In this document: positions 1 through 8,366 of the stretch, one piece after another | Numbering within the stretch: position 1 is the stretch's first letter | How the letters are laid out: every line of letters begins with the position of its first letter | NCBI GenBank assembly: GCA_963696405.1 | Contig: CAVOJY010000003.1 | Span: 186,001 to 250,000, forward strand | Origin: CAVOJY01 sp963696405 | GTDB taxonomy: Bacteria; Chloroflexota; Limnocylindria; Limnocylindrales; CSP1-4 | DNA: 64,000 bases | Direction of reading: 5' to 3' | The notes under the pieces: generated by a model | The model's input: only the letters and a program-made list of their open reading frames with translations | What the model was told of the DNA's origin: nothing | Database searches by the model: none | Position numbers and translations under genes: made by a program

Positions 1-403
1 CGCTGGGCGCGACCGTCCGGTCGTTGCCCGGGTAGAGGAGGAGATCTCCGTTCGCGCCCTCCGCCGGCTCGAACTCGGTTGACACCAGCACCGGCGTGCC
101 GTCAGGGACCGTCCATGGCTTCCAGGCAGCGTTGCGAAAGCCCATGATCGTCGGGAAGGTCCACAGCCCGACCAGGTCGGCGCCGATCGCCCGGCGCACC
201 GGCTCGTCCACCTCTCCGAGCCCCAGGAACGGCTCGAACAGCTTGACCCGGAACGTCTCGTCGCCGGTCAGGGCGCGCCGGAGTCCAGAGAGTGGCGCCG
301 CGCAGATCCCGCTCGCCGTGTACCCGCCGAGATCCACGCACACGCGGTCCGGCTGGCGGTGATCGAGCGTGGTCGCGAGGCGCTGGCGCGGGGTCAGGGA
401 CAC
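1..403 (-). CDS. URO-D family protein (uroporphyrinogen decarboxylase/methyltransferase-like), partial
   Basis: The N-terminal about 134 residues of a protein that continues off the left edge. The reverse strand reads VSLTPRQRLATTLDHRQPDR at the start, then DLVGLWTFPTIMGFRN and ENGD-like GANGDLLLYPGND. This layout (a TPRER-type opening and an NGDLLxYP motif) is typical of URO-D-fold methyltransferase-like proteins, many of which work with corrinoid proteins rather than in heme synthesis. The GTG start at 403 is chosen because GGAGG lies five bases upstream. An in-frame ATG at 466 would add 21 residues. The substrate cannot be told from this fragment. Confidence 0.75.
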   Translation of the reverse strand, partial: MSLTPRQRLATTLDHRQPDRVCVDLGGYTASGICAAPLSGLRRALTGDETFRVKLFEPFLGLGEVDEPVRRAIGADLVGLWTFPTIMGFRNAAWKPWTVPDGTPVLVSTEFEPAEGANGDLLLYPGNDRTVAPS

Positions 404-788
404 GGCCGCCTCCGGGCTACGGTCGACGTGGAGGTGCGCCACGTCGACCCGTCCATTGTCGATCATTGGGAGTCCGGTCTGCGGTGCTCCGGCATGCAGG
501 GTGTGCAGGCGATGATCACCGCGGGGCCCGGATACTCGTTCGCCTTGGCGGGGACGCCTGTCGCTTCTGAGGCGATCAGGCAGCATGGCCCGAGCGGACC
601 CACTGGACTGCCAAGACCGAGCGGTCCGGCACGGTCCGAGGGTCGGTCGGGCGGCGATAATAGATCGTCGCCGGCTTCGCGCGCTCTTGTGGCGGGCGGT
701 GGGGACAGTCAAGCGCCACCGTCCTCGCCTCCGGCCGACCCAGGGTCAGGACCCATCGCGATCCCACAGAGAGGCTCAAGGACAGCAT

Positions 789-3700
789 ATGGACCAGGAA
801 TGGGTTTGCCTCGACGGCAACGAGGCCGCTGCGCGAGTCGCCTACGCGCTGAGCGAGGTGATCTCGATCTTCCCGATCACGCCCGCCTCGCCGATGGCGG
901 AGCACGCCGACGACTGGGCGGCGGCGGCACGCCCGAACCTCTGGGGCTCGGTGCCCGACGTCGTCGAGATGCAGTCGGAGGGTGGCGCGGCCGGCGCGAT
1001 GCACGGCGCGCTCCAGAAGGGTGCCCTGGCAACGACGTTCACCGCGTCGCAGGGGCTCCTCCTGATGATCCCCAACATGTTCAAGATCGCGGGCGAGCTG
1101 ACGCCCGCCGTCATCCACGTGGCGGCGCGCACGATCGCGACCCACGCCCTGTCGATCTTCGGCGACCACAGCGACGTCATGCACGCCCGGGCCACCGGCT
1201 GGGCGATGCTGGCCGCCGGCTCGGTCCAGGAGGCCCACGACTTCGCCCTCGTCGCCCATGCGGCGACCCTTCGGGCCCGCGTGCCGTTCCTCCACTTCTT
1301 CGACGGCTTCCGCACGTCGCACGAGATCAACAAGATCGGGCTCCTCACCGAAGACGACCTGCGGGCGTTCGTTCGCGACGAGGATGTCCTGGCCTTCCGC
1401 GCCCGGGGCATGACGCCCGATGCCCCCGTCGTGCGCGGCACGGCCCAGAACCCGGACGCCTTCTTCCAGGCGCGCGAGGCGTCGAACCCGTACTACCTGG
1501 CCGTCCCCGCCATTGTCCAGGAGGTGATGGACGAGCTCGCCGCGCGGACCGGCCGCCGCTACGGCCTGGTGGACTACCACGGCGCCCCGGACGCGGATCG
1601 CGTCGCCGTCGTGATGGGATCGGCGATCGGCGCCGTCGAGGAGACAGTCGATACGCTGAACGCTGCGGGCGCGCGGGTCGGCGTCTTGAAGGTCCGCCTC
1701 TTCCAGCCGTTTCCCGTCGACCAGGTCGTGGCCGCCCTGCCGTCCACCGTGCGGGCCATCGCGGTTCTCGACCGGACGAAGGAGCCGGGCGCGGTCGGTG
1801 AGCCGCTCTACCAGGCGGTCGTCACCGCGATCGCCGAGCGGATGGACGGGGACGAGCCGCCCTTCGCGACGATGCCCCGGGTCCTCGGCGGTCGCTACGG
1901 CCTTGCCTCCAAGGAGGTGACGCCGGGGATGATCAAGCCGGTGTTCGACGAGCTCGCGAGCGAGCGGCCGAAGCGCCACTTCACCGTCGGCATCTACGAC
2001 GACGTGACGCGCCTCAGCCTTTCGATCGACACCGAGTTCCGGCGGCCGCGACCCGCGGGCGAGGTCCAGGCGGTCTTCTTCGGCCTCGGCTCGGACGGCA
2101 CCGTCGGCGCCAACCATGCCTCCATCAAGATCATCGGCGAGGGGACCGATCTTCACGCCCAGGGCTTCTTCGTCTACGATTCGAAGAAGTCCGGTGGGCT
2201 CACGGTCTCGCACCTGCGGTTCGGACCCGAGCCGATCCACTCGGCCTACCTGATCGACGCCGCGGACTTTGTCGCCTGCCACCAGTTCGGGCTCCTGGAG
2301 AAGACGGACGTCCTCGGGTTCGCGAAGCCCGGCGCCACGTTCCTGCTGAACTCGCCGTACGGCCCGACCGAGGTCTGGGACCACCTTCCTCGCGAGGTCC
2401 AGCAGCAGCTCATCGAGAAGTCCATCGACCTCTGGGTCATCGACGCGTTCGCCGTCGCGACCGAGGTCGGGATGGGCAACCGCATCAACACGGTGATGCA
2501 GCCCTGCTTCTTCCACCTCGCCAACGTCCTCCCGGCGGCCGACGCGATCGCCCGCATCAAGGCGAACGTCGAGAAGACCTACGCGAAGCGCGGCCAGGCC
2601 GTGGTTGAGCGCAACTTCGCCGCCATCGACCGCTCGATCGAGCGGCTGAACCGGGTGGCGCTCGGCACGGCCGCCACCGGCGCCCCGATACCGCCCGTCG
2701 TCCCGGCCAACGCTCCGGAGTTCGTCAGGAACGTCACGGCCGAACTGATGGCGGGTCGGGGGGACTGGCTGCCGGTGAGCGCGTTCCCGGTGGACGGGAC
2801 GTTCCCGGTCGGCACGACCGCCTTCGAGAAGCGGGCCATCGCCCACGAGATCCCGATCTGGGATCCGTCGATCTGCATCGACTGTGGCAAATGCGCCATG
2901 GTCTGCCCGCACGCCGCCATCCGGATGAAGGTCTTCCCGGCGGCTGCCGTCGCCGGCGCCCCGGCCGGTTTCCAGAGCAAGGAGTTCAAGTCCCGCGACC
3001 TTGTCGACCACCGGATCACGATCCAGGCGGCGCCCGACGACTGCACCGGCTGCGGCGTCTGCGTCGACGTGTGTCCGGCCAAGAGCAAGACAGAGGTCCG
3101 GCACAAGTCGATCAACCTCCAGCCGGCGGACGCCTACCGCGACGCCGAACGCCCGAACTGGGAGTTCTTCCAGTCCATCCCGCCGCTCGACCGCAGCCTC
3201 GTCGCCCACGACACAGTCAAGGGCTCCCAGGTGCTCGACCCGCTGTTCGAGTTCTCGCTCGCATGCAACGGCTGCGGCGAGACCCCGTACCTCAAGCTCG
3301 TCTCCCAGTTGTTCGGCGACCGGATGATCGTGGCCAACGCCACCGGCTGCTCGTCGATCTACGGCGCCAACCTGCCGACCACCCCCTGGACGGTGAACGC
3401 CCAGGGCCGCGGACCGGCCTGGAACAACTCGCTGTTCGAGGACAACGCCGAGTTCGGGCTCGGCATGCGCCTCGCGCTCGACGCGCAGACCAACCACGCC
3501 CGAACGCTCCTCGAACGGCTGGCGCCGATCGTCGGCGAGACGCTCGTCCGCGACATCGTCGATGCCGACCAGTCGACCGAGGCCGGGATCGCCCTCCAGC
3601 GTGACCGGGTGGAGAAGCTCCGCGAGGCGCTTGGCCGGGTCGACGGCGCAGCCGCGTCCGACGCCCAACACCTGCTCGCCCTCGCCGGCGACGTCGTCCG

Positions 3701-4433
3701 CAAGGGCATCTGGATCGTTGGCGGTGACGGGTGGGCCTACGACATCGGCTACGGTGGGCTGGACCACGTCCTGAGCTCCGGCCGGAACGTCAACGTCCTC
3801 GTGCTCGACACGGAGGTCTACTCGAACACCGGCGGCCAGGCGTCGAAGGCGACGCCGCGCGGCGCCGTCGCAAAGTTCGCTGCGGCTGGCAAGTCGCGCA
3901 GCAAGAAGGACCTCGGTGCGGTCGCGCGGGCGTACGGCGACGTGTTCGTTGCCCAGGTGGCGATGGGCGCCAACGACGCCCAGACGGCCAAGGCCCTGCT
4001 CGAGGCAGACGCCTGGCCAGGGCCGTCGCTCGTCATCGCCTACAGCACGTGCATCGCCCACGGCATCGACATGAGCAAGTCGATGTCGCACCAGCGCGAT
4101 GCCGTCAGGAGCGGCTACTGGCCGCTCTACCGCTTCCACCCGAGCGACATCGAGGACGGCCAGCCCTTCAAGCTCGACTCGGCCAAGCCGTCGATCCCGC
4201 TCCGCGACTTCGTCGCCGACGAGACCCGTTTCGCGATCCTGGCCCGCACGCAGCCCGAGCGGGCAGCCGAGCTCGCCGAGCTCGGCCAGGCCGACGTCGA
4301 CGAGCGCTGGCGCTACTACGAGCAGCTCGCCGCGATGCACCGCAGCGTGCCGCACGTCCATCACGGCCCCGGTTCGCTGCCGCAGCCTGCGGGCGGTCCG
4401 GCCGAGCCCACCAACACGGGAGACGAGGCGTGA
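789..4433 (+). CDS. nifJ: pyruvate:ferredoxin (flavodoxin) oxidoreductase
   Basis: Single-chain homodimeric PFOR of 1214 residues, close to the family length of about 1170-1200. It oxidises pyruvate with CoA to acetyl-CoA and CO2 and passes electrons to ferredoxin or flavodoxin, in the cytoplasm. In order: an N-terminal pyrimidine-binding region (SEVISIFPITPASPMAEHAD), the gamma domain, two 4Fe-4S clusters of ferredoxin type (CIDCGKCAMVC near residue 695 and CTGCGVCVDVC near 752), a proximal-cluster and TPP region (ACNGCGETPY, NATGCSSIYG) and the TPP motif GDGWAYDIGYGG near 979. The ATG at 789 gives the normal N-terminus; in-frame sequence upstream is unrelated. The stop overlaps the GTG of the next gene, so the two are translationally coupled. 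It implies low-potential electron metabolism. Confidence 0.96.
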   Translation: MDQEWVCLDGNEAAARVAYALSEVISIFPITPASPMAEHADDWAAAARPNLWGSVPDVVEMQSEGGAAGAMHGALQKGALATTFTASQGLLLMIPNMFKIAGELTPAVIHVAARTIATHALSIFGDHSDVMHARATGWAMLAAGSVQEAHDFALVAHAATLRARVPFLHFFDGFRTSHEINKIGLLTEDDLRAFVRDEDVLAFRARGMTPDAPVVRGTAQNPDAFFQAREASNPYYLAVPAIVQEVMDELAARTGRRYGLVDYHGAPDADRVAVVMGSAIGAVEETVDTLNAAGARVGVLKVRLFQPFPVDQVVAALPSTVRAIAVLDRTKEPGAVGEPLYQAVVTAIAERMDGDEPPFATMPRVLGGRYGLASKEVTPGMIKPVFDELASERPKRHFTVGIYDDVTRLSLSIDTEFRRPRPAGEVQAVFFGLGSDGTVGANHASIKIIGEGTDLHAQGFFVYDSKKSGGLTVSHLRFGPEPIHSAYLIDAADFVACHQFGLLEKTDVLGFAKPGATFLLNSPYGPTEVWDHLPREVQQQLIEKSIDLWVIDAFAVATEVGMGNRINTVMQPCFFHLANVLPAADAIARIKANVEKTYAKRGQAVVERNFAAIDRSIERLNRVALGTAATGAPIPPVVPANAPEFVRNVTAELMAGRGDWLPVSAFPVDGTFPVGTTAFEKRAIAHEIPIWDPSICIDCGKCAMVCPHAAIRMKVFPAAAVAGAPAGFQSKEFKSRDLVDHRITIQAAPDDCTGCGVCVDVCPAKSKTEVRHKSINLQPADAYRDAERPNWEFFQSIPPLDRSLVAHDTVKGSQVLDPLFEFSLACNGCGETPYLKLVSQLFGDRMIVANATGCSSIYGANLPTTPWTVNAQGRGPAWNNSLFEDNAEFGLGMRLALDAQTNHARTLLERLAPIVGETLVRDIVDADQSTEAGIALQRDRVEKLREALGRVDGAAASDAQHLLALAGDVVRKGIWIVGGDGWAYDIGYGGLDHVLSSGRNVNVLVLDTEVYSNTGGQASKATPRGAVAKFAAAGKSRSKKDLGAVARAYGDVFVAQVAMGANDAQTAKALLEADAWPGPSLVIAYSTCIAHGIDMSKSMSHQRDAVRSGYWPLYRFHPSDIEDGQPFKLDSAKPSIPLRDFVADETRFAILARTQPERAAELAELGQADVDERWRYYEQLAAMHRSVPHVHHGPGSLPQPAGGPAEPTNTGDEA

Positions 4434-5458
4434 CCATCGACCTGGGCACCCGCTATCTCGGCCTCGAGCTGCGTTCGCCGCTCGTCGCCTCCCCCTCTCC
4501 CCTCACGCGCGACCCGGACGGCGCCGCGCAGCTCGTCGAGGCCGGCGCCGCGGCGCTCGTCCTGCCGTCGCTCTTCGAGGAGGAGATCCTCCACGAGGAG
4601 CTCGAGCTCGACCGGTCGCTCCAGGCCGGGAGCGACCAGTTCGCCGAGGCCCTCGGCTACTTCCCGGCCATCACCTCGTACGCGGGAACCGGCGATCAGT
4701 ACCTGGACCGCCTCCGGCGGATCAAGGCGCAGGTCGCCGTCCCCGTGATCGCGAGCCTCAACGCCAGCACTCCGGGCGGCTGGGTCCGCTATGCCCGGCT
4801 GCTGCAGGACGCGGGCGCGGACGCGCTCGAGCTCAACATCTACCACGTTGCGGCGGACCCGTCGAAGACCGCGATCGACATGGAGGCCCGCGACCTCGAG
4901 CTGATCCGCGCCGTGCGCGCCGCGATCGGCATCCCGCTCGCGGTCAAGCTCAGCCCCTACTACTCGGCCTTCGCGGGCTTCGCCCGCCGGGTCGTCGATG
5001 CCGGGGCTGACGGCCTCGTGCTCTTCAACCGGTTCTACCAGCCTGACCTCAACCTCGAGTCGCTCGACGTCGTCGCCAGCCTCGAACTGAGCCGTCCGTC
5101 CGAGCTGCGCCTGCCGATGCGCTGGATCGCGATCCTTCGTCCGCAGCTGCCGCCCGGCGTCTCGCTGGCGGCCACGTCCGGCATCCACGACGGCACCGAC
5201 GCGATCAAGGCCCTCATGGTCGGCGCCGACGTCACGATGATGACCTCGGCGCTGCTGCGCCAGGGGCCCGCCCACATCCATACGGTGGAGGCCGAGATCC
5301 TGGCCTGGATGGAGGCCCGCGAGTACGAATCCGTCGCCCAGCTCCGCGGCAGCGCCCATCAAGCGGCGGTCGAGGATCCGTCGGCGTACGAACGTGCCAA
5401 CTACATGGACACGCTCCACTCGTGGGCGACGCCCGGCGCGCCACTAATGCCCAGCTGA
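4430..5458 (+). CDS. dihydroorotate dehydrogenase-like protein
   Basis: 342-residue FMN-binding TIM barrel of the PyrD-like type often found beside nifJ. It starts at a GTG inside the nifJ stop (GTGA overlap), giving VTIDLGTRYLGLELRSPLVA. It keeps features of the fold such as NIYHVAADPSKT, the AVKLSPYYSAF strand, DGLVLFNRFYQPD and the C-terminal GIHDGTDAIKALMVGAD phosphate-binding loop. The pairing with PFOR suggests a role in redox metabolism rather than pyrimidine synthesis, but its reaction is not established for this subfamily. No genes of the pyr pathway are nearby. Confidence 0.88.
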   Translation: MTIDLGTRYLGLELRSPLVASPSPLTRDPDGAAQLVEAGAAALVLPSLFEEEILHEELELDRSLQAGSDQFAEALGYFPAITSYAGTGDQYLDRLRRIKAQVAVPVIASLNASTPGGWVRYARLLQDAGADALELNIYHVAADPSKTAIDMEARDLELIRAVRAAIGIPLAVKLSPYYSAFAGFARRVVDAGADGLVLFNRFYQPDLNLESLDVVASLELSRPSELRLPMRWIAILRPQLPPGVSLAATSGIHDGTDAIKALMVGADVTMMTSALLRQGPAHIHTVEAEILAWMEAREYESVAQLRGSAHQAAVEDPSAYERANYMDTLHSWATPGAPLMPS

Positions 5459-5626
5459 GCGACAGCTCCCCAGGGGGCAGCGGGCGTCGCGGTCGAAGCG
5501 CCCAGCTTGACACCGGCCAGGCGATGGCCGCGGACTCATCGACGATGGAGGGGATGCCGGATACCGAGGAGGGCGTGAATCGGCAAGGGACGCCAATGTC
5601 GGGTTTTCGACCCGCGAGCCGGTACC

Positions 5627-6991
5627 ATGCCGCCGATGGCACACCTGCAGCGCCCCGATCCCGTGGACGCCCACGTGACGCCCGACGCGGTCGCGGTGCT
5701 CTCGGGCGTGGGCGTCGTCCGCGATGGTCGCTGGATCCTGTCGGGGGTCGACTGGACGATCCGTCCAGGGGAGCGCTGGGTAGTGCTCGGCCCGAACGGC
5801 TCCGGGAAGACCACGCTCCTCGAGATCCTGAGCACATACCTCTACCCGTCCGCCGGGACGGTCACCATCCTCGGCGAGCGCCACGGGCACACCGACGTGC
5901 GCCTGCTGCGCCGGCGGATCGGCTATGCGAGCGCGCACCTCGCCCGCATGCTGGACAACCGCCTCACCGCGCTCGAAGCCGTGGTGACGGCGCGCACGGC
6001 GGCCCTGCACCCCTGGTGGGACCGGTTTACAGCTGATGACGTGCGGCGCGCGCGCGACCTGCTGCGCAGCGTCGGGTCCGCGGGGTTCGCCGACCACACG
6101 CTGGGGACGCTGTCGGAGGGGGAGCGGCAGCGCGTCCAGATCGCCCGGGCCCTCATGAGCAGGCCCGAGCTCCTCCTCCTCGACGAGGTGTCCGCGGGAC
6201 TCGACCTGGGTGCCCGTGAGCGGCTCGTTCGTCGCCTCTCCGCCCTCGCGGCCGACCCGGCGTCACCGGTGATCGTCTTCGTCACCCACCATGTCGAGGA
6301 AATCCCGCGTCACTTCACCCATGCCCTTCTCCTGCGCGAGGGGCGGCCCTTCGCGCTCGGGCCGATCGACGAGGCCCTGACGGAGGCGACGCTGTCCGGC
6401 TGCTTTGAGCTCCCCATCACGCTCGAGCGGCGAGGAGGACGGTTCGTCGCCCGCGGGGTCGACCGGCATCCCGCTGACAGCGGACGGCAGCGCGACGCGG
6501 AGCCACGCCGGGTCGTGGTGGGCGCCGACGGCCGCGCGAAGGCGCTTCGTCCGATCCCCCCGCAGCGCCGGATCGCCGCGCTGGATGCAGGGCTCCACGC
6601 GCTTGCCGCCGGCGAGTACTTCGAGGCCCACGAGCTGCTCGAGCCCGCCTGGATGGGCGCGCGCGACCCGGTGGAGCGCGATCTCTACCAGGGGCTCATC
6701 AAGCTCGCCGCGGCCGGCGTTCACGCGTGGCGGCGGAACCCGCAGGGTGTCCGGAAGAACCTGGAGGGGGCGCGCCAGCGCCTGGCGGTCGTGGCTTCGG
6801 ACGCGGCGCTCGCCGGTGCCGCGGCCCCGTCCGACCCCCATGGACCACGCCGCAGCCCGGCCGCGCTCGGTTCCGCCCTCGCCCGGGTCGACGTCGCGGC
6901 GACGCTGCGCTGGGTCGAGGACGCGCTGTCGCGGCCGTCCGGCCTGCCCGGCCCCGGGGACTTCCGCCGGGCGATCCGTCCCCGGGTCTGA
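5627..6991 (+). CDS. ABC transporter ATP-binding domain fused to DUF309
   Basis: 454 residues. Residues about 20-265 are an ABC ATPase with Walker A (GPNGSGKTT), signature LSEGERQRVQIARAL, Walker B (ELLLLDEVSAG) and the H-loop (FVTHHVEE), of the soluble ModF/YlmA-like kind without membrane domains. After a linker, residues about 325-400 match DUF309 (EYFEAHELLEPAWMGARD, then DLYQGLIKLAAAGVHAWRRN). The two parts share one frame with no stop or start between, so this appears to be a real fusion. An ATG at 5636 sits eight bases after TACCAT (5623-5628) and could be a near-leaderless start instead. It is convergent with the next gene, six bases apart. Function of the fusion is unknown. Confidence 0.85.
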   Translation: MPPMAHLQRPDPVDAHVTPDAVAVLSGVGVVRDGRWILSGVDWTIRPGERWVVLGPNGSGKTTLLEILSTYLYPSAGTVTILGERHGHTDVRLLRRRIGYASAHLARMLDNRLTALEAVVTARTAALHPWWDRFTADDVRRARDLLRSVGSAGFADHTLGTLSEGERQRVQIARALMSRPELLLLDEVSAGLDLGARERLVRRLSALAADPASPVIVFVTHHVEEIPRHFTHALLLREGRPFALGPIDEALTEATLSGCFELPITLERRGGRFVARGVDRHPADSGRQRDAEPRRVVVGADGRAKALRPIPPQRRIAALDAGLHALAAGEYFEAHELLEPAWMGARDPVERDLYQGLIKLAAAGVHAWRRNPQGVRKNLEGARQRLAVVASDAALAGAAAPSDPHGPRRSPAALGSALARVDVAATLRWVEDALSRPSGLPGPGDFRRAIRPRV

Positions 6992-6997
6992 GCGGCC

Positions 6998-8221
6998 TCA
7001 GTCCAGGCCGAACCTCGCGATGGCGCGCTCCGCGAGCATCCGCCCGATGGCCGGCGCCGCCGTTGCGGCGGGGGAGGGGGCGTTCCGCACGTGGATGAGG
7101 TGCTCCGCTTCGCCCAGGGAGAAGTCATCGACCAGAGTCCCGTCGGCGGCCAGTGACTGGGCCCGGACGCCCGACGGCCCGAAGATGAGCTGGTCGGAGC
7201 GGAGCGCCGGGAGGTACCGCCGCAGCTCGTTGACGAACGCGCCCTTCCAGGCGTCCCGCCACATCTCCCCCAGCCCCATTCGCATGTAGGGCCGGGCCAT
7301 ACGCCAGAACCCGCGGAACGCGAGCGACCCGCCGAGGTCGCGGGGAGAGATGTCGAGGCGCCGGTAGCCCTCCCGGGCAAAGGCGAGCACGGCGTTCGGG
7401 CCGGCCCACACCTCCCCGTCGATGCGGCGGGTGAAGTGGACCCCCAGGAACGGGAACGACGGGTCGGGCACCGGGTAGAGGAGACCGCGGACCAGGGATC
7501 GGGCCTCGGGGCGGAACGTGTAGTAGTCGCCCCGGAACGGCACGATGCGCTGGTCGCCGGCGTGGCCCGTGAGCGCGGCCACCCGGTCCGACTGGAGGCC
7601 GGCGCAGGTGATGACGTTCCGCGCCTGGAACGTCCCGGCCGTCGTCTCAAGGACGAACGGGCGCCCGCGCCGGGCCAGCCCCGTGAGTCGAGCCGAGAGG
7701 GCGATCTCGCCCCCGCGGTCGCGAACCTCGCCGGCGACGGCGAGGGCTACCGCCCGGAAGTCGACGATCCCGGTCTCGGGCACCCACAGGGCGCGCAGGC
7801 CCGCCGCGTTCGGCTCGATCTCGCGGATGCGCTCCGGCCCGATCTCCTCGACCCCCGCCAGGCCGTTCGCCGCCGCGCGGAGCCGCAGCTCGGCAAGGCG
7901 GGGCAGCTCCTTGGCGGAGAGCGCGACGACGAGCTTCCCGCAGCGCTCGAACGGGATCCCGTGCTCCTCTGCGAAGCGCTCGGTCTCCTTCTTGCCCTCA
8001 CGGCACAGGCGCGCCTTCAGCGAGCCGGGCTTGTAGTAGAGCCCCGAGTGGACCACCCCCGAGTTGTGGCCCGTCTGGTGGGCCGCCAGCTGGTTCTCCT
8101 TCTCGATCAACAGGAGGCGCGTGTGCGGCCGCGCGCGCAGGAGCTGGTGTGCGGTGGACAGGCCGACGATGCCCCCGCCCACCACCGCGACGTCATACGG
8201 GGTCGCCGAGCTGCTGGTCAT
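6998..8221 (-). CDS. lhgO: L-2-hydroxyglutarate oxidase
   Basis: 407-residue FAD-dependent oxidoreductase of the DAO family. It oxidises L-2-hydroxyglutarate to 2-oxoglutarate and passes electrons to FAD, then to oxygen or the quinone pool. The N-terminus has the dinucleotide-binding motif VAVVGGGIVGLSTAHQLL followed by LLIEKENQLAAHQTGHNSGV, a family hallmark. The C-terminal region has FLGVHFTRRIDGEVWAGPNA and GPSGVRAQSLAADGTLVDDF, as in LhgO/YgaF. The ATG at 8221 gives the normal start; there is no clear Shine-Dalgarno. It is transcribed away from the UPF0182 gene. Confidence 0.92.
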   Translation of the reverse strand: MTSSSATPYDVAVVGGGIVGLSTAHQLLRARPHTRLLLIEKENQLAAHQTGHNSGVVHSGLYYKPGSLKARLCREGKKETERFAEEHGIPFERCGKLVVALSAKELPRLAELRLRAAANGLAGVEEIGPERIREIEPNAAGLRALWVPETGIVDFRAVALAVAGEVRDRGGEIALSARLTGLARRGRPFVLETTAGTFQARNVITCAGLQSDRVAALTGHAGDQRIVPFRGDYYTFRPEARSLVRGLLYPVPDPSFPFLGVHFTRRIDGEVWAGPNAVLAFAREGYRRLDISPRDLGGSLAFRGFWRMARPYMRMGLGEMWRDAWKGAFVNELRRYLPALRSDQLIFGPSGVRAQSLAADGTLVDDFSLGEAEHLIHVRNAPSPAATAAPAIGRMLAERAIARFGLD

Positions 8222-8366
8222 TGCAGGCGGTACGGTGCCGGACAACCGGCGGCCGCGACAGTGCCGGGCGGCCCGTCGGTCACGGTCCGCACGCACCCCC
8301 CCGAGGCCACCCGAACGGGCCATTCGAACGGCGCCGCCCGAATTGCGTGTACACTCGGGCAGACTC

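Noticed and set aside
576..4364. A reverse-strand open frame of 1262 codons opposite nifJ
   Set aside because: It is an artefact of high GC at third positions. The forward strand has clear PFOR motifs throughout, and the reverse translation shows no domain.
4611..4621. GACCGGTCG inside the dihydroorotate-dehydrogenase-like gene
   Set aside because: It matches only the core of the operator, lies within coding sequence and has no promoter next to it.
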